NCBI RefSeq assembly: GCF_030463565.1
Contig: NC_134643.1
Location: 76,691,721-76,755,720 of the forward strand
Reading direction: 5' to 3'
Source of the DNA: Pelecanus crispus
Taxonomy: Eukaryota > Chordata > Aves > Pelecaniformes > Pelecanidae
Length of the DNA: 64,000 bases
Position 1 is the stretch's first letter; the number at the start of each line of letters is the position of its first letter. Of this stretch, positions 37,171 to 54,000 are shown piece by piece. The translations under genes were made by a program, and so were the position numbers. The notes beneath the pieces were generated by a model. It had not been told where the DNA came from and did not search any database. It saw only the letters and a program-made list of their open reading frames with translations.

Positions 37171-38649
37171 TCCAGGCAGTTCCCAGCTGTTTCTTTATTT
37201 TTTTGAGATGCAGCTAGCAGCCATACTGGGGAACTTCAATCTTCTTTCTAGCCCTAGCATGGAACAAATACTTCATAGGAGCTAAAAGGAAGAAAGGAGA
37301 GGGAAAATGAAGAGGAAGAGGAGAAGGTAAAGGAAAAAAGGAAAAGAAACTTTTTTGCATGTGTATTACATCCATTATTTTGAATAGTTACACCCGAGTG
37401 AGATGCACGTTTGGAGGCTGCATCAAACAAATGAATCAGCCCCCCAAGACCAGTCTCTGCCACCCCATTTGTAGCAGGGTAACACCCTGGGTTCTCCGAG
37501 CCCAGGCTACGTAGTGCCATAGCTGGCACCAATGACGCTTATCCTGCAAATACCCACCCAAGTGACATCACGTATTTTACTCAGAGTCTGATTAGAATCT
37601 AAAGGTAATTGTTTTAGATCCTGATTTTTCAGGCTGGAGCTGGTCATCTGCCTAACATTAATTTCATACACAAATCTTTAGCTAATTGCCTATTACGACT
37701 GGGGCTTTGAGTCTGTGTCATTTCTGACTACTGGATATCTGGTATTAGAAAAGGATAGTGCTAGAAAAGTTTCCAGGAATCACTCATCTATTTAAAGTCG
37801 AGCACGTGCATGCGTTCAACAGGGTGGATATCTTCAAGCTGAGGATTACACTGCCTGTCAAATGTACCTTCTCCAATTTTCCAAGCCTGAATACACTTAA
37901 AACCTTCCTGACTGCAGCAGGCCTGTCAGGCGTTTCTTTCTTTCTCTAGTTTACAGAGACAAGTAAGGAATTAGGTTCTGTATAAACTTTATACTGTATA
38001 GGTCATTCACTTGAGTGATACACAGAAAACTTTAGAAACCTCCCTACTGTACACACACACATTCCTTGGGCACGGAGGAGTTAATCCAACACAGTGACAT
38101 CTCTGTGCTTTGCTTCATTAAAATGTAAATTTAGATCTTTTCCTAAAGTTGATTTACTGTTTATTCTTCCTCCTACAAACCCTAAGACTTCGGAAAAAAA
38201 AAGCTGCGATTTCCAAGAATGCAAGTTTCCATTAAACACAAGAGCCAAAACTGTAAACCTCGACCTGTGGGAAAAAGAAAGAACTTCTGCGATTTCACTG
38301 TTTGTTTTTTGCCATTGTGCGTAATTTCTCCTATACCCGTCCCATTTACGAATACCCATCTGCCAATGCCCATTACACCAGCTGAACATTATAACGGGCC
38401 TGACTGTGCCCAACAAGAGCTGTGAACCATAAAAAGGAATGTTTTTTTTGGGTAGGTTTTTTTTTTTTTTTTTTTCCTTGCAGAAACAGGTAATTAAGTT
38501 TGTCAAAAGCAGCAAAGGCCATGAGATTCTGGCTTTGGTCCTCCAAACACTTACGCACATGTTTCGCCTTCTGCCTGCAAGCCGTCTCCGCCAGATTCCA
38601 GGTAAGAGAGAGTTAAAAAGGCACAACTTTTGGCTTACCAGAGGAAGCA

Positions 38650-39380
38650 AGCAAGCGTGCCGCTGCCCTGCTGCAGCCGGGGGCTGGCTTGGCGTAGCCA
38701 GGCAGAGCCGGCTCCCCACCGAAAAGCCACCGGCAGCCAGTGTAAGCACCCCGCTCCTCCGCTAAATTTGCCCGACCCAGCCTAAAATGCCCCAGCACCC
38801 CACCCGCCGCAGGTACCGCACCCAGCCCCGCCGGGCCGGGCCGCCCCGCCCGCCGCTCAGCCCGACCCCGGCCCGGGGCTGCGGGGCTGAACCGCCCGGG
38901 CCCCCCGCCCCGCCCCGCCCCGCGCCCCCCGCCCCGCTCCGCCCCGCCCGGCCGGGCCCGGCCCGCCCCGCCGAGCCGCGGCAAGTGGCGGGGGGCGGGG
39001 GGCAGCCGGTTGAGCCCCGAGGCGGGGCCGGGGGGGGGTCCCTGCGAGGCGGCGGGGGGTCCGGCAGCCCCTGCCCTCCCCCGGTGGGGCGGGCCAGCCG
39101 GCGGGCAGCTGCCGGCAGCCGGGCTTTGCGGAGGTTTGTTCTGTCACGCGTTTGGGGACGAAGTTTGGGAATAAAGGGAGGGTTTCCCCGCCTAATCCCG
39201 GAAAGGAAGGAGAGCCGCGAAGGGGAAACGCGACCGCCTGCTCCGTGGAGTCCCGTTCCCTGCCTCCCGCACCTCCAGCTCAGCTCCTCCTCCTGATGCT
39301 TGCGGGGCGCTGGGCAGGGGCTTTCGGCAGGGCTGCTGGCTGCGCCGCGCGGCTGTAGCCGCAAGAAATGAGTCTCCACG
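38650..39380 (+). promoter_or_regulatory. KCNJ8: KCNJ8 CpG-island promoter with non-coding first exon
   Basis: This block is far richer in G+C and CpG than anything else in the window. The + strand is C-rich at about 38815-38950 (many CCGCCCC, Sp1-type boxes) and switches to G-rich from about 38980 (GGGGCGGGG runs). Such a skew change is commonly seen at CpG-island start sites and here points to rightward transcription, towards KCNJ8. In mammals KCNJ8 has a non-coding first exon. The exact start site and exon 1 donor cannot be fixed: candidates include CAG|GTACC near 38812 and GCG|GTACC near 39468. No convincing TATA box was found. Confidence 0.8.
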
Positions 39381-39877
39381 GTCTCTCGGCAGACTAACCT
39401 TGGTTCAAACCAGACAAGTCTGATTCTTCAGGTCCCGAAGGATGAGAATAACTTAGTGCTCCGTGTTGCGGTACCCACCTGGGCACGGCTACCTGCTGGA
39501 GGAACAGCCTGAGGAACCGACCTGCCGTACGTCACGTTACTTTGCACCAACTTTGCAAAACCGTTCTGCAGCTTCCTTTCCTGCAAGGAGTGTCAAAGTA
39601 GCATCTTTCGTTTCTCTTGCGAACCGATACCACTTGCTCATATGCAGATGATGGTCTGAAAGAGGGAAGGGCACCGTAGAATAAGTAGTCACACAGTGAC
39701 ATTTGATGTAATGGTTGTTGGTGCGTGGCACCTAAGCGGGGCTTCTCGCTGTAGCGCGTAGGTGACACATCTGACCAGGTTCTCTCGTTTTGCAGGGTAG
39801 AGTGAGCCCTGCGGAGACGCACTAGAGGGGCCACCCCCCATTTCGCATCTCGCTGAGTGGACTATGGTGGCAGAAGG

Positions 39878-44959
<5,082 letters not shown>

Positions 44960-46240
44960 TACAAAGCTCTGTGTGAGGTCAGTGGGCTTTGGAAGGAGAA
45001 GGCACCCGTGGTGTTTTGTTTAAATTTTCTTTTACTTAAGAAAATGAGAATCAGATGCAGAAAAGAACCGTGCAAGAACTATTTATTCTACTACTTAAAA
45101 AAGCACCACCTAATGGCATTAGGAAACACTTTAGCACTTAGTGTATGAATTAATTAAAAATGGCACGTACACTAAAGAAAACACAGTTCACTCATGTAAT
45201 ATAATGTGTATTTATACTTGCTTTAATGGCATGCTAATTTTTTTAATCTTATTTTTCCTATCCAGTGTCTCTTTCTTATCTTTTCTGCTGGCTGTCACAA
45301 AATGTGGGTTTTTTTCTATATAAGTGGGTTACCCACCTACAGGAAGAACTGAGTGCTTTTCAAAACTGCTGCATACAACAGCACCCACAGATTTTGTACA
45401 GGATATTTGGATATCGATCCTTTGTGGGTGAATTCCTTGTTCTCTTGAAAGGAGTAGCTAAATTCTTCAATGATTTCACTGGAGAAGAGCCAGGATTTTA
45501 CCTTCAGTTTTTCAGATCTTTTCTTCCCGTTGGTTTATGGCAAAGGCATTTTGAGAGCAAATTCAGGTCAGCTAAAGTGACCTGACCATCCCACAGGAAA
45601 ACTGGTGCCGCTCAGCACAGCACCAGCAGAAGAGCCAGAGAAACAGCACGGCCTCTTGCAGAGCACTGCTCTTCTTCTCAGGGTGCGAATCTCCTCTGTG
45701 GGACAGTGTGCGTCTGTAACATAGCTGTAGCCCAAGCTGAGAAACTCGAGTCCTCCCAGCTGCCACCTGAGCATCCATTTCACTGAAATTACTCAAGTTG
45801 GAAAAAGCACACGCCTCTTTAACATCCTCTTCATATCGGTGGAAGACCAAATCCTGTTTTGTTTTCTCTTACAGATTCGTACACTGAAGGGAACAAGTGT
45901 ACTTCCTTCACTTACAGTATTTTTTGTAGGATTAAGTCTGTCTGCTTCAGCAGAAGGTTAGTTTTTGCCAGTGGGAATTCATGAATGGGAATGAGAGGGG
46001 ACCATGCCAATAATATTAAAGATAGTATTTTCAAAACTATCTATCTGAACAATTTTCAAGGGGACTTGGGTGCTGCTGCTGAATTACTATTTTTCAGCAG
46101 TGTTTCACATGGCATTGAGAATTGGTGGTAAACAGCTTTTCTGTTAAAATTCAAATGGGCATTTGTTATCTAGAGCCTTTCCAAAAATGTCATCACAGGT
46201 TTTTCTACAAAAATAAATAAACGTTTGACTACTAATTGTA
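44960..46240 (+). other. KCNJ8: KCNJ8 3' UTR (probable)
   Basis: AT-rich sequence after the stop. The first clear AATAAA hexamers are overlapping, at 46212-46217 and 46216-46221, implying a 3' UTR of about 1.25 kb. Another AATAAA lies at 46615-46620. Confidence 0.5.
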
Positions 46241-48052
46241 TCACATTTGATAATGCTAAATTGATGTACTTTTTTCCTCTGTGAATAAGTAGTACAATTG
46301 TAGTATAATTATGGACAAATTCCAGTTCAAATTTCTTACAGGAGTTGCCTTATTAAGTCTGTGGCTTAAGAGAAGTACTATCCCTGTGCTGATCTCCAAA
46401 CCACCTAACCACTTCAATACTTTTATAATTTTAAATATTTGTTTATTCCTATCAGGTAAAATAGTCAAAAGCAATGCTGGATTCTCATTCTCTTTGGAAG
46501 TCAGTTCACCAGCACTTGTATGGACAGTTTGCAGGCTTTGTGTGACGTTGGGTGGTGGCACAGAGTAGCTCTGTTGTGTAGGCTCCCTACATTTGGAGCA
46601 GGTGCTCTCCAGAAAATAAACACAAAATACTTCATCTGAAGCAGTAGCGGAAAATGAAGTTTCTGCTAAAAGCATTCATTCCCTGGCCTGCCCATTAATG
46701 TTCTGGGAGGATGGATGGTGAACATCTGGAGATATTAATCTGTCCATTGTGTGTCCAAACAATGAACATCTATAGCTTCCAAGAGTCGTCACAGTGAAGC
46801 ATATACAATTTGTCTCTGGCCTCCATTTCCAGGGCTGTGAATTTCTTTGAGGCTCTCTGTTTGATAAATGGTTGTCAGATGCTGTACAAAAGCAAACTTT
46901 CTACAAAATAAAAAAGTGGCAATAATAATTATTTCTTTCCCTTCTTTTCTTTGTATTCTCCATTCATTCTTCTATACTCTTAGTCTTTCTTGTATCCCAG
47001 TCTTTTCCATGGTCCTTTTGAATAATAATTTGATATTATCTCAAAACTCTCTCAGTATTTCAGCTGAGATTTTTTTTTTACCCACAACCATTTTTCTCAT
47101 TTTCTCCTTAAGTACATTCTTCCTTCCAATTTTTATTTTGCCTTCATGTTTCTCTCTGCTTTATACCTAATGTACTCTCTTTCCTGTAATGCTATTATAG
47201 AGATATCAGTATTTTGAGGTAACACTAAGGCGCCTCAGTCATATGCAAGGATCCTGAACAGATACGCAAGACAGACCCTTGTGTCGTGAATGTCATGTTC
47301 ATGTGTGCTGTGCTCCTGCTCTTTGCAGAAAATCCCTTGGTGCAAAGCCCCTTCCTTGAGCAAGTTTTGCAGTCTTGGAAGAAGCTGGCAGCAGAAGCAG
47401 GTGGGGTGAGCCATCAGGTCAGCTGTGGAGAGAGGTGGGGATGTTTTGGGGCTGGGGGTTGCATTCCTCACAGAAGGACAGGTTTCAGACCCAGCTTTGC
47501 AGCATCATGCCTGCCAAGAGGGGATGAGCTGCCAGCACCATGGTTCAATATGTTTAATTATTTGTTCTTCCTGGCAACTTTATCAGATGAAAAGGGCTTT
47601 ATTTTAAATTTGAAGTTTTCTGTGTTTGAAGTACACTGTCAAGTTAAGAATGATAGTTGAGATTTCTATGAAGTACTGCTGACAGTTCATGCTGGCATTT
47701 ACCCGTCCATCTCTCTCATTGATTATAATTTAGAAAATTAGAAGCAATAATGTATAAGCATCATCTGACTGCCATCCCTTCACACTTATTTGTGTCCCTA
47801 CCATTCCCATCCCCCTGTAATATGATGTAACTGGAATGGCATTATTCAACATCGTTTATTCCGTGCATTTAATACGCTTTGGCTCTTTGAACAGCCTACC
47901 AGGCAGATGTTGCTGGTGTAGCCTTTTGTGGGGAGCAAAACTATTTCCTTAGAGTAGAAAAGTAATTATAAAGTCCTTCCAGGAGAGGCGTAACATCTGG
48001 GACTGGACTTTATTTTTTCTTTCTAGGCTTAACTTAAAGAATGTCTCTATTT

Positions 48053-48073
48053 AAAAAAAAAAAAAAAAAAAAA
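48053..48073 (+). repeat. Poly-A run of 21 bases
   Basis: An uninterrupted A run. The upstream sequence is not recognisable as a retrocopy. Confidence 0.9.
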
Positions 48074-50984
48074 GGCAGTGAGGCCCTTTGTCCTCTCCTT
48101 GAATATCCAGAAGATTCAGGGTTACCGTGGTGGGGATGTAGAGAGCAAACAAACACAGACAGCACTTACAGGGGATATAAAGCTTAATGCTCCAGGGTCG
48201 AAGCCAACCTCTGAGTAATAGGATGTGGAGGAAATTTTGTCTGTTGGCAGGTTATTCTGTAGCTGTCACCTTCAGGATTTCTTGCACTCTCTTTCAAAAC
48301 ATCTGCTGCGAGCCAGGGACAGAGGCAGGACCCTGGCGCAAGCGCACCCTGAGTCAGGTGGGTAAATCAGGTCTCTGCAGGAGGGCTGGCAGACTGGAAA
48401 CGCAAGGGCTCTTCCTTTCCTCTCACCCAGAGCGATGCCATCAAACCCCACAGTGAAGCCAGCCACTAGAGACCCCCAGCTGCAGCCAAGCCTTGCCAGG
48501 ATGTGCAACGTACGGTCATTGAGTGCCGCCCAGAGCCCAAAAAGTCTGGCTCCAGGGAGGAGCCCTCAGCGCCCGTGGCATGGAGGAAAGTGCTGCTGAA
48601 CCACACAGGGCTCTATGTGGGGTTTGGGGCTGCCTGCTGGAGGGGCAACTTGGCTAAACAGGGCTGCCAGGGTGGTCTGCACCACAGGCAAGGCAGCAGG
48701 GTTGCCCTTCAAGCCTAGGCTGGAGCAGGGCTGCTGAAGATACAAACAGGATAGGCACCTAAGCATTAAAAGCTAATGGAAGTGGGGTAATGACTCAACA
48801 AGCAGTAACTGGGTGTATTTTGGGTGCCCTGGGGCACCCTGTCTGGCCCCCACAGCTGCTCAGACAGCCACTTGTCTCCCGTCAGGGCCATGACACTCTG
48901 GCCCGCTCAAAGCACCTTTCCTGGGCACCCTACAGAGCACCCAGCTGCACCCTGCTCTGCGTACCAAGCCTGCCTAAAGCCTGCTGCAAGCCACACTTGG
49001 AACCTCTCTGCAGTACTTGGCATCAGTGTGGCCTTGTAAAATGATCTCCCTCCTGAGTATCGCTTCATGGGCACATGTTGCACCACAGCAGTTTGCCCTT
49101 GTGAATACAACTGCTTGGCTCCATCCACAGAAGGGTTAACCCAAGCTTTCTGGGATACTCAAGACATCATACAGCAAGAGAGCAAGAAGTATATTCAGAT
49201 TTAGTTAATCCCTTGTGTATGCAATAGGCCTTCACCCTAATGCCACACCTTACTGTAGTCCATCAAGTCATTTCAGAGGCACAGGACTCAAATTACCTCA
49301 CAGTCATCTTGAATGTATTTCATGAAAGCACTCGCCTTTATCTATATTGTATAAAGTTCAGGCAAGGAATCATGCTTTTGCTTTTCCATCTGGAAAGCAG
49401 TATGCACACACCATCCTTGCTGACTGAAAAAACATGGCTAATTCTGCATATCTTTTCTTCCTTCACAAACTAAGATTGAGGACATTTTGTGAAACCAGGT
49501 TCCAAGCTCTCCAGTGATTATTATTATCAAATGCTCGTTGCTGCAAGCTGAAAAAGTCCAAGACCAGAAAGGAACTTTGACTGGAGGAAAAAACATTAGA
49601 TATTATATGATGAAAGGAACAAAGCTTCCATTATTTTTAAAAAAATTATATTCTACGTGGAGCCTGATATTTTCAAAACACTGGTGGGCGTTTGGAAGGC
49701 ACCATCAAGCAATAAATCATGTCCTGCTAGACTCTGATTTTGTGCTATGCTGCTATTAGCAACAGGGTTTTGTAGCCCCAGTACGGCATCCTACAAGTGT
49801 GCAGCAGCCTGGTGTCCGGATGGTTGCAGTCACTGAACGTGATGCTGGGATTCGCGGTGAGCTGGGTGGTGGCTGACTCCAGCAGCTGTGGTCACCAGAC
49901 TCTATGGGGAGTGATGCTGGGGCTCGTGGATGCGGGGTTGGGGCTGGAGGCAGCAAGGACCCTGGTGTCAGCCTCCTGGGTTGGTGACTTATCCCCAGGA
50001 GCAGACTGGGAAACGGTGTGGCTCCCCAGGTGCTTTGGACAGTGTCCTTCACAGGAAGGTATCGTTCTTCATGTCAAGCTGATGGGGGACACTTTTGCTG
50101 TGTGTGATGGCTGGCAGTGAAATACAAAATGATGCAGTAAATTCCCACTTCTCTAAACCTGATTTCCTGGTCTGGGTTGCTTGCATAGCTAGGCGAGAGT
50201 TAACTTTTTCTCCCCCAAATGCTTATGTTAAAATATATCTTCCATACATGTGTGTTTACATCACATCCAGACTAATCTAAGCTGATAGGCAAGAATTTCT
50301 AATACCCCTAGCATATTAATAATGCTTCTTGGCCCTATCTCTCTGAATTATGTTTCCTACTTCCCCTTAAGAATTCTTTGAACTTTAAAAAAAAAAAAAA
50401 AAAGATTTCTCATGTGATAACTAGACAGTAAAGATAAAATATGTTCCCACATTCCCTTATTGGACAGTGTAGAGAGATTTAGCCCGCAGAGATGAGATCA
50501 GTGCTGTCCAAGAGAAACAGCCACTGAGTTCGAGGAACTCACAGTCAGGACACATCACCAAGGGGCTTGGATTAAGCGAAATATTTAAAAGTACTAAGTA
50601 TTCAGTAGGTTTCTGGCTGAGGACTCTCCTTTCAGACCACTGATGAGTTATCAGTTAATAGTGAAGGGAATATGCTATGACCATCAAGACATATTACAAC
50701 ATAAGAAAGATGAAAACCATGCATTCAAGGGAAACGTTGTCCATACTTTAGTTATTGCTAGCAATAATTTTAACATTTAGGTTGTTAAAAATTCAGAGAG
50801 GCAAACAAAAAAGTGATGGATTCTCTCCTCACCTTTAACAAAGGTTTAACACTTTTTTTTTCCTTCTACTCTAAAAAAGAGTTGATCCAACTGAAGACAT
50901 TACTTCTACCCACAAACATGCTGTAGTTTTCTGGAGGATATGTGTTAGTCTCAGCACACTTTTCTGGGCTCAGTGCAGGAGTAG

Positions 50985-51070
50985 CTGTGCATGATGTCAT
51001 GGCCTGTGCTGCTTAGGAGGTCAGATGGGATGATCTAATGGTCCCTTCTACACTCCACATTTATGAATAG
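50985..51070 (+). mobile_element. Ancient CR1-like 3' tail (degraded)
   Basis: The stretch GGAGGTCAGATGGGATGATC followed by TAATGGTCCCTTCTACACTC and TTTATGAATA resembles the 3' tail of an old amniote CR1/L3-type element (typically GATGATCTAATGGTCCCTTC ending TCTATGAA). The upstream body is too degraded to follow. Confidence 0.55.
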
Positions 51071-54000
51071 GGAGGGCTGATGAGTTTTGGTCAAAAGAAA
51101 GGGTTCCTCCCATTCAAAAGTCTTAAATTAAGCTCCCACTGAGGAAACAAACAATCATGGGAAGAAAAAAGAAAAAAAAAAAGGGGGTTAGGCATCCCCA
51201 AATTGTTGATTTATTTTGACAAATGCATTTCAGTGCTAATCACGGATCCTTAAAACAGTACTGACAAATGTCCCTGGGGATAATTTGTAAAAATTAGGGT
51301 ATCTGATCATTACAGGAATTTACTTTGCTTCCTACTGTTAAGTTTTGGCTTAGTAGCAAGGATGAGAAAGCCAGCTTCTGTGTGGGCCAAAGTGAAATTA
51401 TATTTCTTGGTTTTATGGTCTGAGGTCCACTGCAAAGATCATTAAACTGAGGAATGGCACTGGAGTGGCTGCAAAGGGCTGTCGTGGTTTCGGACTCAGT
51501 GTCTTCCTCACCCAGGGAATGTCACTGTTCTCCTCAAGCGCTATTTTTGTAACCACAATAGCCACGAAAATTAATTGCATCCTTACATGGCCCAGCCTTG
51601 TTATCCTTCAGGGTATATATTCTGATGTTATGTCATTGATTCTGAGTGATCCGGGTTGGTCTGTCAAAAAGGGGTTGCTTCTGCTGACTGTCACAGTTTT
51701 CAGATTCAGTCAAGACCAGTACATAAAGCAAAACTGAAGGTTTGCAACACCCATTAAAAGAAACTCTGCTGAGTTTGAGCAAGAGCAAGTGATAATTTTT
51801 AGCCCCTTGGGTGGTCAGCTTTGCATCTCTCAGCATTTCAAAAATGTATGAATGAATAAAAGATGTTCTATGCTCAGCCTTAGCTAATGGTTTAAATGAT
51901 ATTATAAACAGATACTAGTCCTGGCCGATCAGATTAAATTGTTTGTGATGTGCTATTTTTTCCATATGTGAAATCTCACCATCTTCTCTAAATCTTTTGT
52001 GTTAAATTAAGAGAGTAATAAGATTTCTGAACTGAAGCTCTCCTTATAGTCATCCCATTTGTACTGTCTATACATCAACATGAAAAATGCAATACAAGTC
52101 TGAATGTGCTTCTTGAAATATTTAATTTAACCTAATCTTAAAGACATGAGTATGCTTCAGTTTATATTGGTATTAAGTATGTCATTATCAGTCATGGGTT
52201 TTTTTCCTTCAGGGACAGTAATCTGTTCAAATATCAATTCAGATATTCTGGTTAAATATAAAAAGTAACAGGCAATAAGCAAAGAGTAAGTTTACATTTT
52301 GATCAACTGCTTGAATACAACAAAATTGCTTATGATATTGCATCATGTTTCTGTGAAGGTTTGTAGTAAGCTGTGTGACTGAGGCCAAGTTTTTCAGCCT
52401 GTCCTTTTTCAGGGATTAAAAAAAAAAAAAAGCCTTCCACAATCCAATTTATTATGGTACATCTTGAGGAATGATTCCAGGAAAACATATAGTTGGGCAT
52501 GACTACATTTACTGCTGAGGTCCAGCTCAGTACTACACTTCAACTTTTGAAGGACAGCTGTCCCATCACTGAGCATGTAAAGTTATGTCCAATATCAAAA
52601 CTGTGTTTATTTTTTGCTTGAATAACAAAGTTTCACTGGTTCCACTGAGGCCAGACAATCCCTGCAAAAGCATTGATGTGGAGTAAGAGGTTGCCATCCT
52701 TCTTTTAGGGGCATGGGTGTGATAACATTGACTCAACTGCATGTTGTATATCTACACCCTTGCTGTCTGTAGGCTAGGGTTAACTCACACAGGACTTCAG
52801 GTTAACGCTTGAGTGCTTTGTTCAGTCACAGCCTAAGTTAGAATGCCAGGATGGTAGAGAAAACCTACATATGTCACCCATAAGACACTCACAAAATTAA
52901 ACCAGGGGTAGTAAAAGCAGCTGCCGCCAGTGGAGCCACAATGACCCTTCTGTCAATGAAAGCTCCAGGCAAAATGGGCCATCTTCTGGGGTTTTTTTTC
53001 CCTTGCTTCAGTCCTAACAAATGTTTCACCCCTGTTTAACTAAACTTGGAAACAGTGCAACCCAAATCATACACAAACCCCTGAAACATTTCATCACAAT
53101 AGTTTAAAACCTCTCACGTTTATACATAATGGAAAATCCTACGTTTGAAATGCAAAGGGCTATGCTGTACATTGCTTTCAGGGGCAGCTGGAGAAGGTCC
53201 AGGGCTAATGTACTTCAGTCATATCAATTAGTAGATTAAAGGCACAAAACCAGAGAAATTAGAAGTTAAGATGACTAAAAGATGAAGCAGTCTTCAAAGC
53301 AGAGGTGGCAGAGACTTTACTGATGGAGTTGTTTAAAGTGAGACCATACACAGACATGTACAAGCATAATAATTTAGCATCGAAACATAAAGACTTAAGT
53401 CAACCATATCCTCATTTCAAATGTCAACATCTGAATACTCACTCACTGAGAGGCTGATAGTGATGTCCACAAATAGAAAGATTACCTTAAGTAGGTAGCC
53501 ACACCTTGCACAGTGCTTGCAATTCACTGCAAATCACACAGCTAGCAACGAGTGATAACTCCTTTCCAACATAATACATCTGTGTATATTAATACATTCT
53601 TTCCTATTCCACTTCAAGCACAGGTCTATTAATTCATCAGTAAATGAATCCTTAAATTTAAATTCTCCTTGTGTACATTATCAAATCCAAGGAGAAAAGC
53701 TTGTTTAACTTGGTATTTATATAAATAGGTGTGTATATATATGAATTTATATAAAGAGATAAGTGCTTGCACTGCCAGATTTGATGGTAGGAATTCTCCA
53801 GGTTATTGTTACTTTGGTTTTCCAGCCAAAAGTTTCCATTTAAAGCTTAGTCTCTGGCCACACACACATGAATTATATATATATCTGTCATGAATCCTCA
53901 TGTCTCAGAGACCCACTCATGTGCTTTGGAGAGGAAACGACCGTCACTGTGATGAACTTCTCTCCCATCCAAGGCCTCAACTAACTGCATTGACCTTTGG

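Larger units (their letters stand above)
25850..38640. other. ABCC9-KCNJ8 intergenic region
   Basis: About 12.8 kb with no recognisable exon, RNA gene or transposon. It contains a 21-base G run at 37150-37170, a T19 run at 38457-38475 and a short (TG)n/(CA)n inverted repeat at 29570-29592. The open frames at 32996-33415 (+), 35374-35826 (-) and 38081-38749 (-) have no recognisable domain and are not annotated as genes. Confidence 0.7.

Noticed and set aside
38081..38749. 222-residue open frame on the minus strand next to the KCNJ8 promoter
   Set aside because: It contains a poly-Lys run from a poly-T tract, has no recognisable domain, and partly overlaps the GC-rich island.
38762..39379. Long open frames on both strands in the CpG island (205 aa minus, 169 aa plus, 96 aa minus)
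   Set aside because: They are rich in Pro, Arg, Gly and Ala only because stop codons are scarce in very GC-rich DNA. They overlap each other and have no recognisable domain.
39857..39877. Upstream in-frame GTG as an alternative KCNJ8 start
   Set aside because: The ATG at 39878 gives the conserved Kir6.1 N-terminus, and GTG starts are not expected in vertebrate nuclear genes.
46256..46675. 139-residue minus-strand open frame at the KCNJ8 3' end
   Set aside because: Antisense to the probable 3' UTR/downstream sequence, with no family resemblance.
48053..48073. Poly-A run as the tail of a processed pseudogene
   Set aside because: No gene-like sequence upstream and no target-site duplication recognised.
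51478..51500. Short TGTCGTGGTTT-like string resembling the start of some avian LTRs
   Set aside because: Only about 11 bases match, with no second LTR, primer-binding site or coding remnant.
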